Assembly (NCBI GenBank): GCA_046726315.1
Contig: JBKPAG010000029.1
Coordinates: 16,618 to 80,617, forward strand
DNA: 64,000 bases
DNA from: JACVRX01 sp046726315
Lineage (GTDB): Bacteria; Actinomycetota; Actinomycetes; Jiangellales; Jiangellaceae
Reading direction: 5' to 3'
Shown in pieces: positions 25,456 to 34,835 of this stretch. The first letter of the stretch is position 1. Each line of letters begins with the position of its first letter. Both the position numbers and the translations under genes were made by a program. The notes below the pieces were generated by a model. It was not told the origin of the DNA, did no database searches, and worked only from the letters and a program-made list of their open reading frames with translations.

Positions 25456-26277
25456 ATGTGGAGCGACGCGCCGGTGCGCCGGACCGCCGCGTTCTTCGAC
25501 CTGGACAAGACGGTCATAGCGAAATCGAGCACGCTGGCGTTTTCACGCAGCTTCTATCAGGGCGGGTTGATCAACCGCCGGGCAGTACTCCGCAGTGCCT
25601 ACGCGCAGTTCGTCTATCTGGTCGGCGGAGCGGACCACGATCAGATGGAGCGGATGCGTGAATACCTGTCCGGTTTGGTGACCGGATGGGACGTGCAGAC
25701 GGTCAAGGACATCGTCGCGGAGACGCTGCACACGATCGTCGACCCGATCGTCTACGACGAGGCAGTGACGCTGATCGAGGAACATCACCTCGCCGGTCGG
25801 GATGTGGTGATCGTGTCATCGAGTGGCGCCGAGGTCGTGGAGCCGATCGGGGAAATGCTGAGCGCTGACAGGGTGGTCGCCACCAGGATGGTCGTCGGAG
25901 AAGACGGGCGGTTCGACGGAACCATCGAGTTCTATGCATACGGCGAGGCCAAGGCGAAGGCCATCTGCGAGCTCGCCGAGTCGGAGGGGTACGACCTGGC
26001 TCGCTCCTACGCGTACTCCGACTCGGCGACCGATCTGCCGATGCTCGACGCAGTGGGCCATCCGTATGCCGTCAACCCGGACCGCGCGCTGCGACGAACC
26101 GCAGCCGAACGGGGATGGCCGGTCTTGGTCTTCTCCAAGCCAGTCGCGCTTCGCCAGCGCGCCTCCTCGATCCGCGACGCGCCCATGCCGGCGATTGCTG
26201 CGGCTGCCATTGGCGCAGGAGCCGCAGCTGCGGGGCTGGCGTGGTACGCATCGCGCCGCCGGGCCCGGACGTCGTGA
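25456..26277 (+). CDS. HAD-IB family phosphatase with C-terminal membrane anchor
   Basis: 273 residues from ATG 25456; an upstream GTG giving VDVDVGPVATGVP is possible. HAD motifs: AAFFDLDKTV (nucleophile Asp), VIVSSSGAEVVEP, and YSDSATDLPMLDAVG. SerB-like subfamily IB. The last ~30 residues are Ala/Gly-rich and hydrophobic with a basic end, likely a membrane anchor. It matches Rv3661 in order and type. The substrate could be a phosphorylated lipid or small metabolite. Coupled to the next gene by GTGA. Confidence 0.88.
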   Translation: MWSDAPVRRTAAFFDLDKTVIAKSSTLAFSRSFYQGGLINRRAVLRSAYAQFVYLVGGADHDQMERMREYLSGLVTGWDVQTVKDIVAETLHTIVDPIVYDEAVTLIEEHHLAGRDVVIVSSSGAEVVEPIGEMLSADRVVATRMVVGEDGRFDGTIEFYAYGEAKAKAICELAESEGYDLARSYAYSDSATDLPMLDAVGHPYAVNPDRALRRTAAERGWPVLVFSKPVALRQRASSIRDAPMPAIAAAAIGAGAAAAGLAWYASRRRARTS

Positions 26278-27251
26278 GCAGATACGACGACCCGCCGGAC
26301 GAGATCCTCGATCTCGGCAAGCCAGGGCGGCGCGAAGGACGCGAGTCGCCCACATCGCTGCCGCCGATGCACATCAGCGAACAGCCTCCGGGAGACGACG
26401 AAAGCGCCGACCGGCCACAGTGGTGGCAATGGACAGTGCTGGTCGTCGCGATGGTGGCGGGCCTGATCGTCGGCGTGCTCGGCTCGAACGCACGTCGGGA
26501 CGCGGCCGACCTCGCCGCGGCCGAGTCCGACGTCGACCTCATCATCGGTGCACCCGTCCCCGTCAATGCACCCGACACCCCCTTCCAAGTACCCATGTAC
26601 AACGCCGGGCCTCTCGAGGTAGAGCTGCTCTGGGTACGCCCGGAGGGTTGGGACCTCGCGGAGACCGCCGTACGCAATCCGATCACGATGCCGCCGGACA
26701 CATGGGTGACGGTCCGGGTCAGAGCGAGTCCCGATTGTCGCCAATTCGGCAGCCCGGACGTGTTGGAGTTGCGCGTTCGTACTCAGGCCCGAGAGCAGAC
26801 CATCTCGCTTCCGATCCCGGCTCCCGGCGCCGTGCTCGAGGCCCACGTGGCGGCGTGCCGACCCTTGGTACCTGTCGGCGTATACGTCGAGGAAGTGCGA
26901 CTGGTGCCGTCATCATCGCCAGACACGTTGACGATGCGGCTGCAGATGAGGGCCTTCGACCCGAGCCTGCGGTTTGCGCTCGTCGACATCACGGCGTCCG
27001 CTCCCGGGTTTCGGATGATCGATGCCTCGGTACCGGTGCAATTCGAACCGACGCCCGCGCGCTCGTTCCCAGTCGACATCACCTGGCGAGTCGTGGGCTG
27101 CGAAGAGACCCAGATCCTGAATGACGTCAATCTCGGGCTGGAGTTTCAGGATGACGACGGCCGCAAGCAGACCGATGGGGCGCCGCTCCCCGGGCGCGGC
27201 GTCGCCGAGCTGGCCCGCTTCGGTGTCGAGCAGTGCGGCAACACGAGTTGA
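26274..27251 (+). CDS. Unknown single-pass membrane protein
   Basis: 325 residues from GTG 26274. Residues 1-45 are polar and charged, a membrane helix follows (WTVLVVAMVAGLIVGVLG, about 48-65), and the rest is an extracytoplasmic beta-rich region (VPMYNAGPLEVELLWVRP...) with four Cys (SPDCRQFG, AACRPL, VGCEET, EQCGNT) that could form two disulfides. The pattern resembles two Ig-like beta-sandwich domains. I do not recognise a family. Its tight coupling to the HAD phosphatase suggests a joint envelope role. Confidence 0.7.
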   Translation: MSRYDDPPDEILDLGKPGRREGRESPTSLPPMHISEQPPGDDESADRPQWWQWTVLVVAMVAGLIVGVLGSNARRDAADLAAAESDVDLIIGAPVPVNAPDTPFQVPMYNAGPLEVELLWVRPEGWDLAETAVRNPITMPPDTWVTVRVRASPDCRQFGSPDVLELRVRTQAREQTISLPIPAPGAVLEAHVAACRPLVPVGVYVEEVRLVPSSSPDTLTMRLQMRAFDPSLRFALVDITASAPGFRMIDASVPVQFEPTPARSFPVDITWRVVGCEETQILNDVNLGLEFQDDDGRKQTDGAPLPGRGVAELARFGVEQCGNTS

Positions 27252-27516
27252 AATCAACCGCGTCCGTCGGAAGTACGGCAGGAGCAACCGCGCTTCGATC
27301 GGCACTTGCGCAGCGGATTCCCGGCAACGTAAAGATCTTGGCGAAACCCTTCCGACACGCCGAGACGGTCAACTAGAAAGACAGTACGGCCCGCAAGGAC
27401 CGCGCACGGCAGATGGGCACCCACGCGGCGATCAGCCCATGTACGGGCAGTTGTCCCGGGTCAGCCGGGGCAACAGACGAGCTGCACGCCTGGTAACCCG
27501 TCTCGACGTGCCAGCG

Positions 27517-27551
27517 GCGGCGCCCCTATTCGGATCATCCTGGGGCGCCGC
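27517..27551. terminator. Strong hairpin at the convergent 3' ends near 27.5 kb
   Basis: GCGGCGCCCC (27517-27526) and GGGGCGCCGC (27542-27551) are perfect 10-base complements around a 15-base A/T-rich loop. It overlaps the last codons and stop (27537-27535) of the Rv3662c-like gene. The 265 bases between 27252 and 27516 hold no gene that I can support. Confidence 0.6.
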
Positions 27552-28257
27552 TCGCATGCGCCAGGGCGTCCTCGGCGCCGCGCGCATAGGCGTCGCAGCA
27601 ATGCCGGACCCATGCCGCCACGCCGTCAGGCAGACCCGAAGCGTAGGCCTGGATCAACGGTTGGTACGCACGGGAATCTGCCAGATGGCCCACTTCGGGG
27701 ACGCTGAGTCCCAACGTGTCGACTCCTCGCGCTATCAGCAGGATCCGCTCGGCCGCCCGGGCGACGACCCCGGCACCAGGATCGAACACGTTCATCGCCA
27801 TCAACTCGCCGTGCACGAGTGCGGCAACGACAACACCGGGCGCTGAACTGTCGCCGGAACCGAGCCGAAGGAGCTGGTCCAGGCGCTTTCGGTCGACGTT
27901 CGGGCGTGGCCGGCCCAGGTCCGCCGGATCTGACAGGTCCCGTGCGGCCAGCAGATGCAGCCGGGCCAGCACCCGGCCCGGAGTCTGCTGCCAGCTCGCC
28001 GCGAGCCGGATCGCCTCTCCCGTTGCACGTAACGCACCCTGAGTGACCGGATCACCGACGACGTTTGGGCTTCCACCGGCCAACAACGCCGACGCCAGCG
28101 CGCCCCGCACGGCCGACCCAGCCGCCAACCCCGGTGCTGCGTGGCGCACAGCAGGATGCCGGAGGAGCGCGTCGATGGCGTCGCGTGCATGCGTGGCGGC
28201 AACAGGCACCCCGGTCAGCCCGGCGACGTCCGCGAACGGATCGGCTGATGGGCTCAC
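27535..28257 (-). CDS. Rv3662c-like conserved actinobacterial protein
   Basis: 240 residues from the GTG at 28257 (VSPSADPFADVAGLTGVPV); a frame to 28308 is also open, and neither start has a good ribosome site. Ala-rich, mostly helical, with the Fic-reminiscent but incomplete stretch VAALVHGELMAMNVFDPGAGVVARA. It occupies the Rv3662c position after the HAD gene. No catalytic motif that I trust; biochemical role unknown. Confidence 0.72.
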   Translation of the reverse strand: MSPSADPFADVAGLTGVPVAATHARDAIDALLRHPAVRHAAPGLAAGSAVRGALASALLAGGSPNVVGDPVTQGALRATGEAIRLAASWQQTPGRVLARLHLLAARDLSDPADLGRPRPNVDRKRLDQLLRLGSGDSSAPGVVVAALVHGELMAMNVFDPGAGVVARAAERILLIARGVDTLGLSVPEVGHLADSRAYQPLIQAYASGLPDGVAAWVRHCCDAYARGAEDALAHASGAPG

Positions 28258-28380
28258 AGCTGGGACTGTATTTCTGCGGACCCCTCCGTCAATGGGCGCA
28301 TGCCGCACGTCGTTTCACGTCGTTCGCTTCGGGTAGCGGGAACGAAGAGCACATTGCACCGGCAAAAGGGAGGCGCACAG

Positions 28381-28947
28381 ATGACAACCTCGCTGTCCGG
28401 GACGACGATCGCGTTCCTCGCCACCGACGGTGTCGAGCAGGTCGAGCTCACCGAGCCTTGGCGCGCTGTCGAGGAGGCGGGTGGACGGGCCGAGCTCGTC
28501 GCGCCCAAGCCCGGCAAGATCCAGGGATTCAATCATGACGATAGGGGGGATTCCTTCCCTGTCGACCAGCCCATCGGAGAAGCAGACGCCGGAACGTACG
28601 ACGGCCTCGTGCTTCCCGGTGGCACCAAGAACCCCGACCGCCTGCGCGCTGACAAGGACGCCGTCGAGTTCGTCCGCGCCTTCTTCGATGCTGGTAAGCC
28701 GATCGCCGTGATCTGCCACGGTCCGTGGACTCTCGTCGAGGCCGACGTGGTGCGCGGTCGGACCATCACGTCCTGGCCATCCCTGCAGACCGACCTACGA
28801 AACGCCGGCGCCAACTGGGTGGACGAGGAGGTCGTCGTCGACGGCAACCTGGTGTCCAGCCGCAAGCCCGATGACCTCCCTGCCTTCACCCAGAAGTTGG
28901 TCGAGGTCGTCGCATCGAGCGCGCACTCCGAGCAGAGCGGCCGGTAG
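28381..28947 (+). CDS. DJ-1/PfpI family protein (general stress type)
   Basis: 188 residues from ATG 28381, with AGGGAGG upstream. Glu22 in GVEQVELTEP, the nucleophile elbow AVICHGPWTL (Cys112-His113) and LVLPGGTKNPDRL define the PfpI branch of the DJ-1 superfamily. Members act as proteases, glyoxalases or protein-repair enzymes; which applies here cannot be told. 90 bases upstream of acs. Confidence 0.88.
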   Translation: MTTSLSGTTIAFLATDGVEQVELTEPWRAVEEAGGRAELVAPKPGKIQGFNHDDRGDSFPVDQPIGEADAGTYDGLVLPGGTKNPDRLRADKDAVEFVRAFFDAGKPIAVICHGPWTLVEADVVRGRTITSWPSLQTDLRNAGANWVDEEVVVDGNLVSSRKPDDLPAFTQKLVEVVASSAHSEQSGR

Positions 28948-29037
28948 TCTCGCCTCGCCAAGGCCAGGCGTGGGTTGTTGACAAGGGTGGCGCAGTGGTG
29001 AGGTAGGCGGAGAGCCGCTTGCCAGAAGGAGCGCGAT

Positions 29038-31005
29038 GTGACCAGCGAAGCCCTGTCCAACCTCCTCCACGAGGAGCGGCGATTCCCACCGTCCGACGAC
29101 TTCGTTGCGCACGCGAACGCCGGCCGTTCGCTCTACGACGAGGCGGGTGGGGATGTCGTCGCGTTTTGGGAGAGGCAAGCGCGCGACCTGGTGAGCTGGG
29201 ACTCTGAGTGGACCCAGGGGCTGGATTGGTCGAACCGCCCGTTTGCCAAGTGGTTCGTCGGCGGTTCGCTCAACATCAGCTACAACTGCGTCGACCGGCA
29301 TGTCGAGGCTGGCCATGGGAAACAGGTGGCCTTCCATTGGGAAGGTGAGCCCGGCGACACCCGCACGGTCACGTACGCCGATCTCAAGCGGGAGGTGTGC
29401 CGCGCCGCCAATGCGCTGACCGAACTCGGTGTCCGCAAGGGCGACCGGGTTGCCATCTACATGCCGATGATCCCGGAGATGGCGATCGCCATGCTGGCGT
29501 GTGCGCGAATCGGTGCCCCTCATTCGGTGGTATTCGGAGGGTTCTCGGCCGACGCGCTGAAGGGCCGGATTCAGGACGCCGACGCACGCCTCGTCATCAC
29601 TGCCGACGGCGGATACCGGCGCGGGTCGGCGAGCCCGCTCAAACCCGCCGTCGACCGGGCCCTGACCGAGTGCCCGGACGTGCGTACCGTGCTCGTCGTG
29701 CGTCGCACCGGACAAGATGTCGACTGGACCGACGGCCGCGATGTCTGGTGGCACGACGTCGTCGACACGCAGAGCGACCAGCACGATCCGCAGCCCCACG
29801 ACTCGGAGCATCCGCTGTTCATCTTGTACACCAGCGGCACAACCGCGAAGCCGAAGGGAATCCTGCACACCACCGGCGGCTACCTCACCCAGGTGGCGTT
29901 CACACACCGCAACGTCTTCGATCTCAAGCCCGATACCGACGTTTACTGGTGTGCCGCCGACATCGGCTGGGTGACTGGCCACAGCTACATCGTGTACGGT
30001 CCGCTGGCCAACCGGGCGACGTCGGTCATGTACGAGGGGACGCCGGACACGCCGCACAAGGGCCGGTGGTGGGAGATCGTCGCGAAATACGGCGTCACGA
30101 TCCTCTACTGTGCGCCCACGGCGATCCGCACGTTCATGAAGTGGGGCGACGACATCCCCGCACAGCATGACTTGTCGTCGCTTCGGCTGCTGGGCACCGT
30201 CGGTGAGCCGATCAACCCCGAGGCGTGGATCTGGTACCGGACGCATATCGGCGGCGGCCGAACGCCCGTCGTCGACACCTGGTGGCAGACGGAGACCGGC
30301 GCCATCATGATCAGCCCGCTCCCCGGGGTTGCCGAGGCCAAGCCCGGCTCGGCAATGTCGCCGTTACCTGGGATCGGCGCTGAGGTCGTCGACGACCGCG
30401 GGGCGCCGGTTCCGAACGGTAGCGGCGGGTACCTCGTGCTCACCCAGCCATGGCCCGCGATGCTGCGCACGATCTGGGGCGACGACGACCGCTACCGCGA
30501 CACCTACTGGTCTCGCTTCACCGACCAGGGGTACTACTTCGCCGGAGACGGCGCGAAGAAGGACGAGGACGGCGATCTCTGGCTGCTCGGCCGGGTAGAC
30601 GACGTGATGAACGTGTCCGGTCACCGGATTTCGACCACCGAGGTCGAGTCGGCCCTGGTCTCGCACCCGAAGGTGGCCGAGGCGGCGGTCGTCGGCGCGA
30701 CGGATCCGCTGACCGGCCAGGGGATCGTCGCGTTCGTCATCCTCCGCGCCGACGCCGGGGACGGCGGCGAGCAGATCGCCGCGGAGTTGCGCGATCATGT
30801 CGCCACGGAGATCGGCCCGATCGCCAAGCCCCGCCAGATCCTGGTCGTACCCGAGCTGCCCAAGACGAGATCGGGCAAGATCATGCGGCGGCTACTCCAA
30901 GATGTTGCCGAGCAGCGCGAACTGGGTGACGTCACCACCCTCGCCGATCCGGTCGTCATGAACCTGATCAGCGAGGGGCTGGCCACGGGCACCACGGAGG
31001 ACTAG
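29038..31005 (+). CDS. acs: Acetyl-CoA synthetase
   Basis: 655 residues from a GTG with AGAAGGAG ahead. ANL-family motifs: P-loop LYTSGTTAKPKG, TWWQTETG, the hinge GRVDDVMNVSGHR, and C-terminal PKTRSGKIMRR whose Lys is the acetylation-controlled residue. It converts acetate, ATP and CoA into acetyl-CoA through acetyl-AMP. Position agrees with Rv3667 in mycobacteria. Confidence 0.97.
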   Translation: MTSEALSNLLHEERRFPPSDDFVAHANAGRSLYDEAGGDVVAFWERQARDLVSWDSEWTQGLDWSNRPFAKWFVGGSLNISYNCVDRHVEAGHGKQVAFHWEGEPGDTRTVTYADLKREVCRAANALTELGVRKGDRVAIYMPMIPEMAIAMLACARIGAPHSVVFGGFSADALKGRIQDADARLVITADGGYRRGSASPLKPAVDRALTECPDVRTVLVVRRTGQDVDWTDGRDVWWHDVVDTQSDQHDPQPHDSEHPLFILYTSGTTAKPKGILHTTGGYLTQVAFTHRNVFDLKPDTDVYWCAADIGWVTGHSYIVYGPLANRATSVMYEGTPDTPHKGRWWEIVAKYGVTILYCAPTAIRTFMKWGDDIPAQHDLSSLRLLGTVGEPINPEAWIWYRTHIGGGRTPVVDTWWQTETGAIMISPLPGVAEAKPGSAMSPLPGIGAEVVDDRGAPVPNGSGGYLVLTQPWPAMLRTIWGDDDRYRDTYWSRFTDQGYYFAGDGAKKDEDGDLWLLGRVDDVMNVSGHRISTTEVESALVSHPKVAEAAVVGATDPLTGQGIVAFVILRADAGDGGEQIAAELRDHVATEIGPIAKPRQILVVPELPKTRSGKIMRRLLQDVAEQRELGDVTTLADPVVMNLISEGLATGTTED

Positions 31006-31075
31006 CCCCGCTCTTCAGCGACTTCGCCGCCGTTGTGAAGATCGTCGTGTGCACACCCCGCGCGGCGGCTGCGCG

Positions 31076-32794
31076 TCAGTCGAGCGCGCGACCAACGGAA
31101 ACGGCACGAGTGTCCGGTGCGAGCAACCGGGCGGCGTCCGCGGCGAGATCGTCGACCTGTTCCTGCGAAAGGCGTTCCGCCTCGACTCGCGCCCGGTACA
31201 CCTCGATTTCGGCGGCTACCCGGTCAGGTGCCCAGCCGAGCACATCGGCGACCAGCTCGGCTGTCGGCGGCGCCGAGTCGACCCCCCGGTGCGGGAACTC
31301 GATCGACACCCGGGTCCGGCGGGTGAGCAGGTCGTCGAGATGCAGTGCTCCCTCGTGCGTAGCGCCGTAGCGCACCTCAGCCCGGAGGTACTCGTCGGCG
31401 CCGGGAAGCGGCTCGAGCAGCGTCGCGTCAGCGGCGGCAGCGTCGAGTACCTCGGGTAGCAGGGAGCCGTACCGCCCGAGCAGCCCGCGGATCCGCCAGG
31501 TCGGAAGCCGGTAGGTTTCGGCCAGCTCGCCGACCTGGTTGAGCAGCGCGGCATAGCCGTCGGCGCCGAGCAGGGGTAGCCGGTCGGTAACTGAGCCTGG
31601 CACCCCACGGTTCAGGTCCTGAGCCGCCATGGTCACGGCCTCGGTCGCCATCACGCGGTAGGTCGTGTACTTGCCGCCCGCGACGGTCACGAGGCCGGGC
31701 AGCGAGCGGCCGACGGCATGCTCGCGCGACAGCCGAGAAGTGACCTCCGATTCGCCGGCGAGCAGCGGCCTCAAGCCTGCGAAGACACCCTCGATGTCCC
31801 CCCGGGTCAGCGGCTTGGCCAACACCCGATTGACGTGCGCAAGGAGGTAGTCGATGTCGGCGGTACTAGCGGCCGGATGGGCGAGATCCAGGGTCCAATC
31901 GGAATCCGTGGTGCCGACGATCCAGTGGTTTCCCCACGGAATGACGAACAAGACGGAGGCCTCCGTGCGCAGGATCAACCCCACCTCGGACGCGATCCGG
32001 TCGCGTGGGACCACCAAATGAACCCCTTTGGATGCGCGAACGTCGAAACGCCCCCGGGTGCCCGCGAGCGCCTCGACCTGATCGGTCCACACGCCGGCGC
32101 ACACGATCACCACCGCAGCCCTGATCACCGCTGTGTGACCGTTCTCGACGTCGCGTACGTCAGCACCGACGACCCGCCCGGCGTCCCGCACCAGCCGGAC
32201 GACCTCAGTCGAGGTCCGCACGGTCGCGCCGTAGTGCGCGGCCGTTCGCGCGACGGACAGCGTGTGCCGCGCGTCGTCGGTCTGAGCGTCGTAGTACTGG
32301 ACGGCTCCCACCAACGTGTCACTCCGCAGCGCCGGGCACATGCGCAGTGCCGCTGACCGGGTGAGGTGGCGGTGTCGCGGCATCGATCGGGCGCCGCCGA
32401 GCGTGTCGTACAGCGTCATACCGGCGCCGACGTATGGCCGCTCCCATACCCGGTGGGTCAGCGGATAGAGGAAGGCGACCGGATGGACGAGGTGCGGGGC
32501 CAGCCGGGTGAGCATCAGCTCGCGTTCACGCAGCGCCTCGCGGACAAGGGGGATGTCGAGCTGCTCGAGGTATCGCAGGCCACCGTGGATGAGCTTGCTC
32601 GACCGTGACGACGTTCCGCTGGCGATGTCGCGTGCCTCGACCAGGGCTGTGGCAAGTCCACGGCTAGCCGCGTCGAGCGCCACTCCCGATCCGGTGATTC
32701 CGCCACCGACGACCAGCACGTCGAACCGATCTCGGGCCAGTCGCCGCCAGGCCTCTGCACGCGCCCCAGGATCGAGCCGCGCGGCTGCCCTCAC
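31076..32794 (-). CDS. glpD: Glycerol-3-phosphate dehydrogenase, FAD-dependent (aerobic)
   Basis: 572 residues from GTG 32794, whose GTGA overlaps the glpK stop; a longer frame to 32842 exists but would overlap glpK further. N-terminal FAD motif DVLVVGGGITGSGVALDAASRG, SSRSSKLIHGGLRYLE, and a C-terminal helical domain (RYGATHEGALHLDDLLTRRTR) are typical. It oxidises glycerol-3-phosphate at the membrane and feeds electrons to quinone. Works directly after GlpK. Confidence 0.95.
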   Translation of the reverse strand: MRAAARLDPGARAEAWRRLARDRFDVLVVGGGITGSGVALDAASRGLATALVEARDIASGTSSRSSKLIHGGLRYLEQLDIPLVREALRERELMLTRLAPHLVHPVAFLYPLTHRVWERPYVGAGMTLYDTLGGARSMPRHRHLTRSAALRMCPALRSDTLVGAVQYYDAQTDDARHTLSVARTAAHYGATVRTSTEVVRLVRDAGRVVGADVRDVENGHTAVIRAAVVIVCAGVWTDQVEALAGTRGRFDVRASKGVHLVVPRDRIASEVGLILRTEASVLFVIPWGNHWIVGTTDSDWTLDLAHPAASTADIDYLLAHVNRVLAKPLTRGDIEGVFAGLRPLLAGESEVTSRLSREHAVGRSLPGLVTVAGGKYTTYRVMATEAVTMAAQDLNRGVPGSVTDRLPLLGADGYAALLNQVGELAETYRLPTWRIRGLLGRYGSLLPEVLDAAAADATLLEPLPGADEYLRAEVRYGATHEGALHLDDLLTRRTRVSIEFPHRGVDSAPPTAELVADVLGWAPDRVAAEIEVYRARVEAERLSQEQVDDLAADAARLLAPDTRAVSVGRALD

Positions 32795-34302
32795 GCGTCG
32801 TCCTCCACCCAGTCCAGCGTCCGCTGGACGGCCTTGCCCCATCGGCGCATTTCGCGCTCACGCCAGGCGTCGTCGCGGGACGGCAGCCATCGCCTGTCTT
32901 CGGCCCAGTGCTGCCGGAGGTCATCCAGCCCCGACCAAAATCCGACCGCGAGTCCCGCTGCGTAGGCCGCACCCAGCGCCGTCGTCTCGATCACGACCGG
33001 GCGAACGACGGGCACGCCGAGCAGGTCGGCCTGGAACTGCATGAGGGTTTCGTCTACGACCATTCCCCCGTCGACGCGCAGCTCGCGCAGCGCCACATCG
33101 GAGTCAGCCCGCATGGCGTCGATCACCTCCCGGGTCTGGAACGCTGTCGCCTCCAGCGCAGCCCGGGCGATATGGCCGCGATTGACGTATCGGGTCAATC
33201 CCACGATCACACCGCGGGCGTCGGGCCGCCAGTGCGGTGCGAACAGCCCTGAGAACGCCGGCACGATGTACGCGCCGCCGTTGTCCGCCTCGGTGTTGGC
33301 GAGGATCTCGACCTCGTCGGCGCTGTGAATCAGCCCCAGGTTGTCGCGCAGCCACTGGACCAGCGATCCGGTAACCGCGATGGAGCCCTCGAGGGCGTAG
33401 ACGGCGGGCTGGTCGCCGAGCCGATAGGCGACGGTGGTCAGCAGGCCGTGCTTGCTCGGCACCACCTCCCACCCGGTGTTGAGCAGCAGGAAATTACCCG
33501 TCCCATAGGTGTTCTTGGCGTCGCCTGGTTCGAAGCATGCTTGCCCGAACGTGGCGGCATGCTGGTCCCCAAGAACTCCGGCAACCGGCGTGCCGGCGAG
33601 GAACGCAGACGCGCTCGCGCGCCCATACACCTCGGCCGAGGACCGTATCTCGGGGAGCATCGCCATCGGCACACCGATCTCCGCGCAGATCGCCGGGTCC
33701 CATTCCAGGGTGCGGAGGTCCATGAGCATCGTGCGGGCTGCGTTCGTGACGTCGGTGACGTGTACACCGCCGTCGACGCCACCCGTCATCTGCCAGAGCA
33801 AGTAGGTGTCGACGGTACCGAAGAGCAGATCCCCCCGCTCAGCAGCTGCTCGGGCACCATCGACGGCGTCCAGGATCCAGGCAGCCTTGGGACCGGCGAA
33901 GTATGTGGCGAGCGGGAGGCCGGTCGTGGCTCGGAACCGGTCGACGCCGCCGTCCGCGGCGAGCCGGTCGCATATCCGCCGCGTCCGGGTGTCCTGCCAC
34001 ACGATGGCGCGGTGGACCGGCTTGCCCGTGGCCCGCTCCCATACGACGGTCGTCTCCCGCTGGTTGGTGATGCCGACGGCCACGACGTCGCTCGGCTCAG
34101 GCACCGCTCGCGCGAATGCTCCCGCTACAACAGCGCGGGTGTTGGCCCAGATCTCCTCCGGGTCGTGCTCGACCCAACCTGGTCGCGGCAGGTGCTGGGC
34201 GTGTTCCAGCTGATGTGCCGCGAAGGGATGCCCGTCCTGGTCGATCAGCAGGCAGCGGGTGCTCGTCGTCCCCTGGTCGATGGCGACGACGTATCCCGTC
34301 AT
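32791..34302 (-). CDS. glpK: Glycerol kinase
   Basis: 503 residues, ATG with GGAGGG about seven bases upstream. FGGY-kinase signatures: AIDQGTTSTRCLL, the GITNQRETTVVWER segment and DGGMVVDETLMQFQADLLG. It phosphorylates glycerol to glycerol-3-phosphate. Coupled to glpD by a 4-base overlap; no glycerol facilitator or GlpR lies nearby. Confidence 0.96.
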   Translation of the reverse strand: MTGYVVAIDQGTTSTRCLLIDQDGHPFAAHQLEHAQHLPRPGWVEHDPEEIWANTRAVVAGAFARAVPEPSDVVAVGITNQRETTVVWERATGKPVHRAIVWQDTRTRRICDRLAADGGVDRFRATTGLPLATYFAGPKAAWILDAVDGARAAAERGDLLFGTVDTYLLWQMTGGVDGGVHVTDVTNAARTMLMDLRTLEWDPAICAEIGVPMAMLPEIRSSAEVYGRASASAFLAGTPVAGVLGDQHAATFGQACFEPGDAKNTYGTGNFLLLNTGWEVVPSKHGLLTTVAYRLGDQPAVYALEGSIAVTGSLVQWLRDNLGLIHSADEVEILANTEADNGGAYIVPAFSGLFAPHWRPDARGVIVGLTRYVNRGHIARAALEATAFQTREVIDAMRADSDVALRELRVDGGMVVDETLMQFQADLLGVPVVRPVVIETTALGAAYAAGLAVGFWSGLDDLRQHWAEDRRWLPSRDDAWREREMRRWGKAVQRTLDWVEDDA

Positions 34303-34373
34303 GTTGAACCCTCCACCAGTAGCGAGCGGCGTGCGCGATCAAGCCTAGGAGCGTTCGCCCCTAGAGTGCCGGT

Positions 34374-34835
34374 GTGCGTGCCCGTGCGTTAGCGCAACCA
34401 TTTCCGGTCGTCCACCTGGACACCGACGCGTTGGAGGCGACCCGTCTCCTGGTCGACCGCGCGCTTCCCGGGCTCGTCGTCGTCGACAGAGACGGCTTGC
34501 CGTTGTTCATACTGCCCGGTTCACAGGTCCTGCGCTTTGCATTACCGGATTACGTCGAGGAGGACCGAACCCTTGCCTCGATGTACAGCGAAAGTGATGC
34601 CGACGCTCTGTGCGAAAGCCTGCGTGGACGCACCGTGCAAGAGCTCATGCCGTCGAAGAAGTTCCTGCCGCGTGGGCAGGCGCGCCGGCCGATCGTCGCT
34701 CCGGACGCCACGCTGATCGAGGTAGCGGCGGTGATGGCCGAGCAGCACTCACCAGTCGTCGCGGTCGTCGACCAAGGGCATGTCATCGGCGTCATCACCC
34801 TGCACCGCCTGCTCGGCGCGGCGCTGCCCGCATGA
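34374..34835 (+). CDS. CBS-pair protein coupled to a transporter
   Basis: 153 residues, GTG start. Two CBS motifs cover about residues 10-70 and 85-150 (DGLPLFILPGSQVLRFALPDY; HSPVVAVVDQGHVIGVITLHRLL). CBS pairs sense adenosine nucleotides. The ATGA overlap with the transporter suggests it gates or regulates that protein. Confidence 0.82.
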   Translation: MRARALAQPFPVVHLDTDALEATRLLVDRALPGLVVVDRDGLPLFILPGSQVLRFALPDYVEEDRTLASMYSESDADALCESLRGRTVQELMPSKKFLPRGQARRPIVAPDATLIEVAAVMAEQHSPVVAVVDQGHVIGVITLHRLLGAALPA

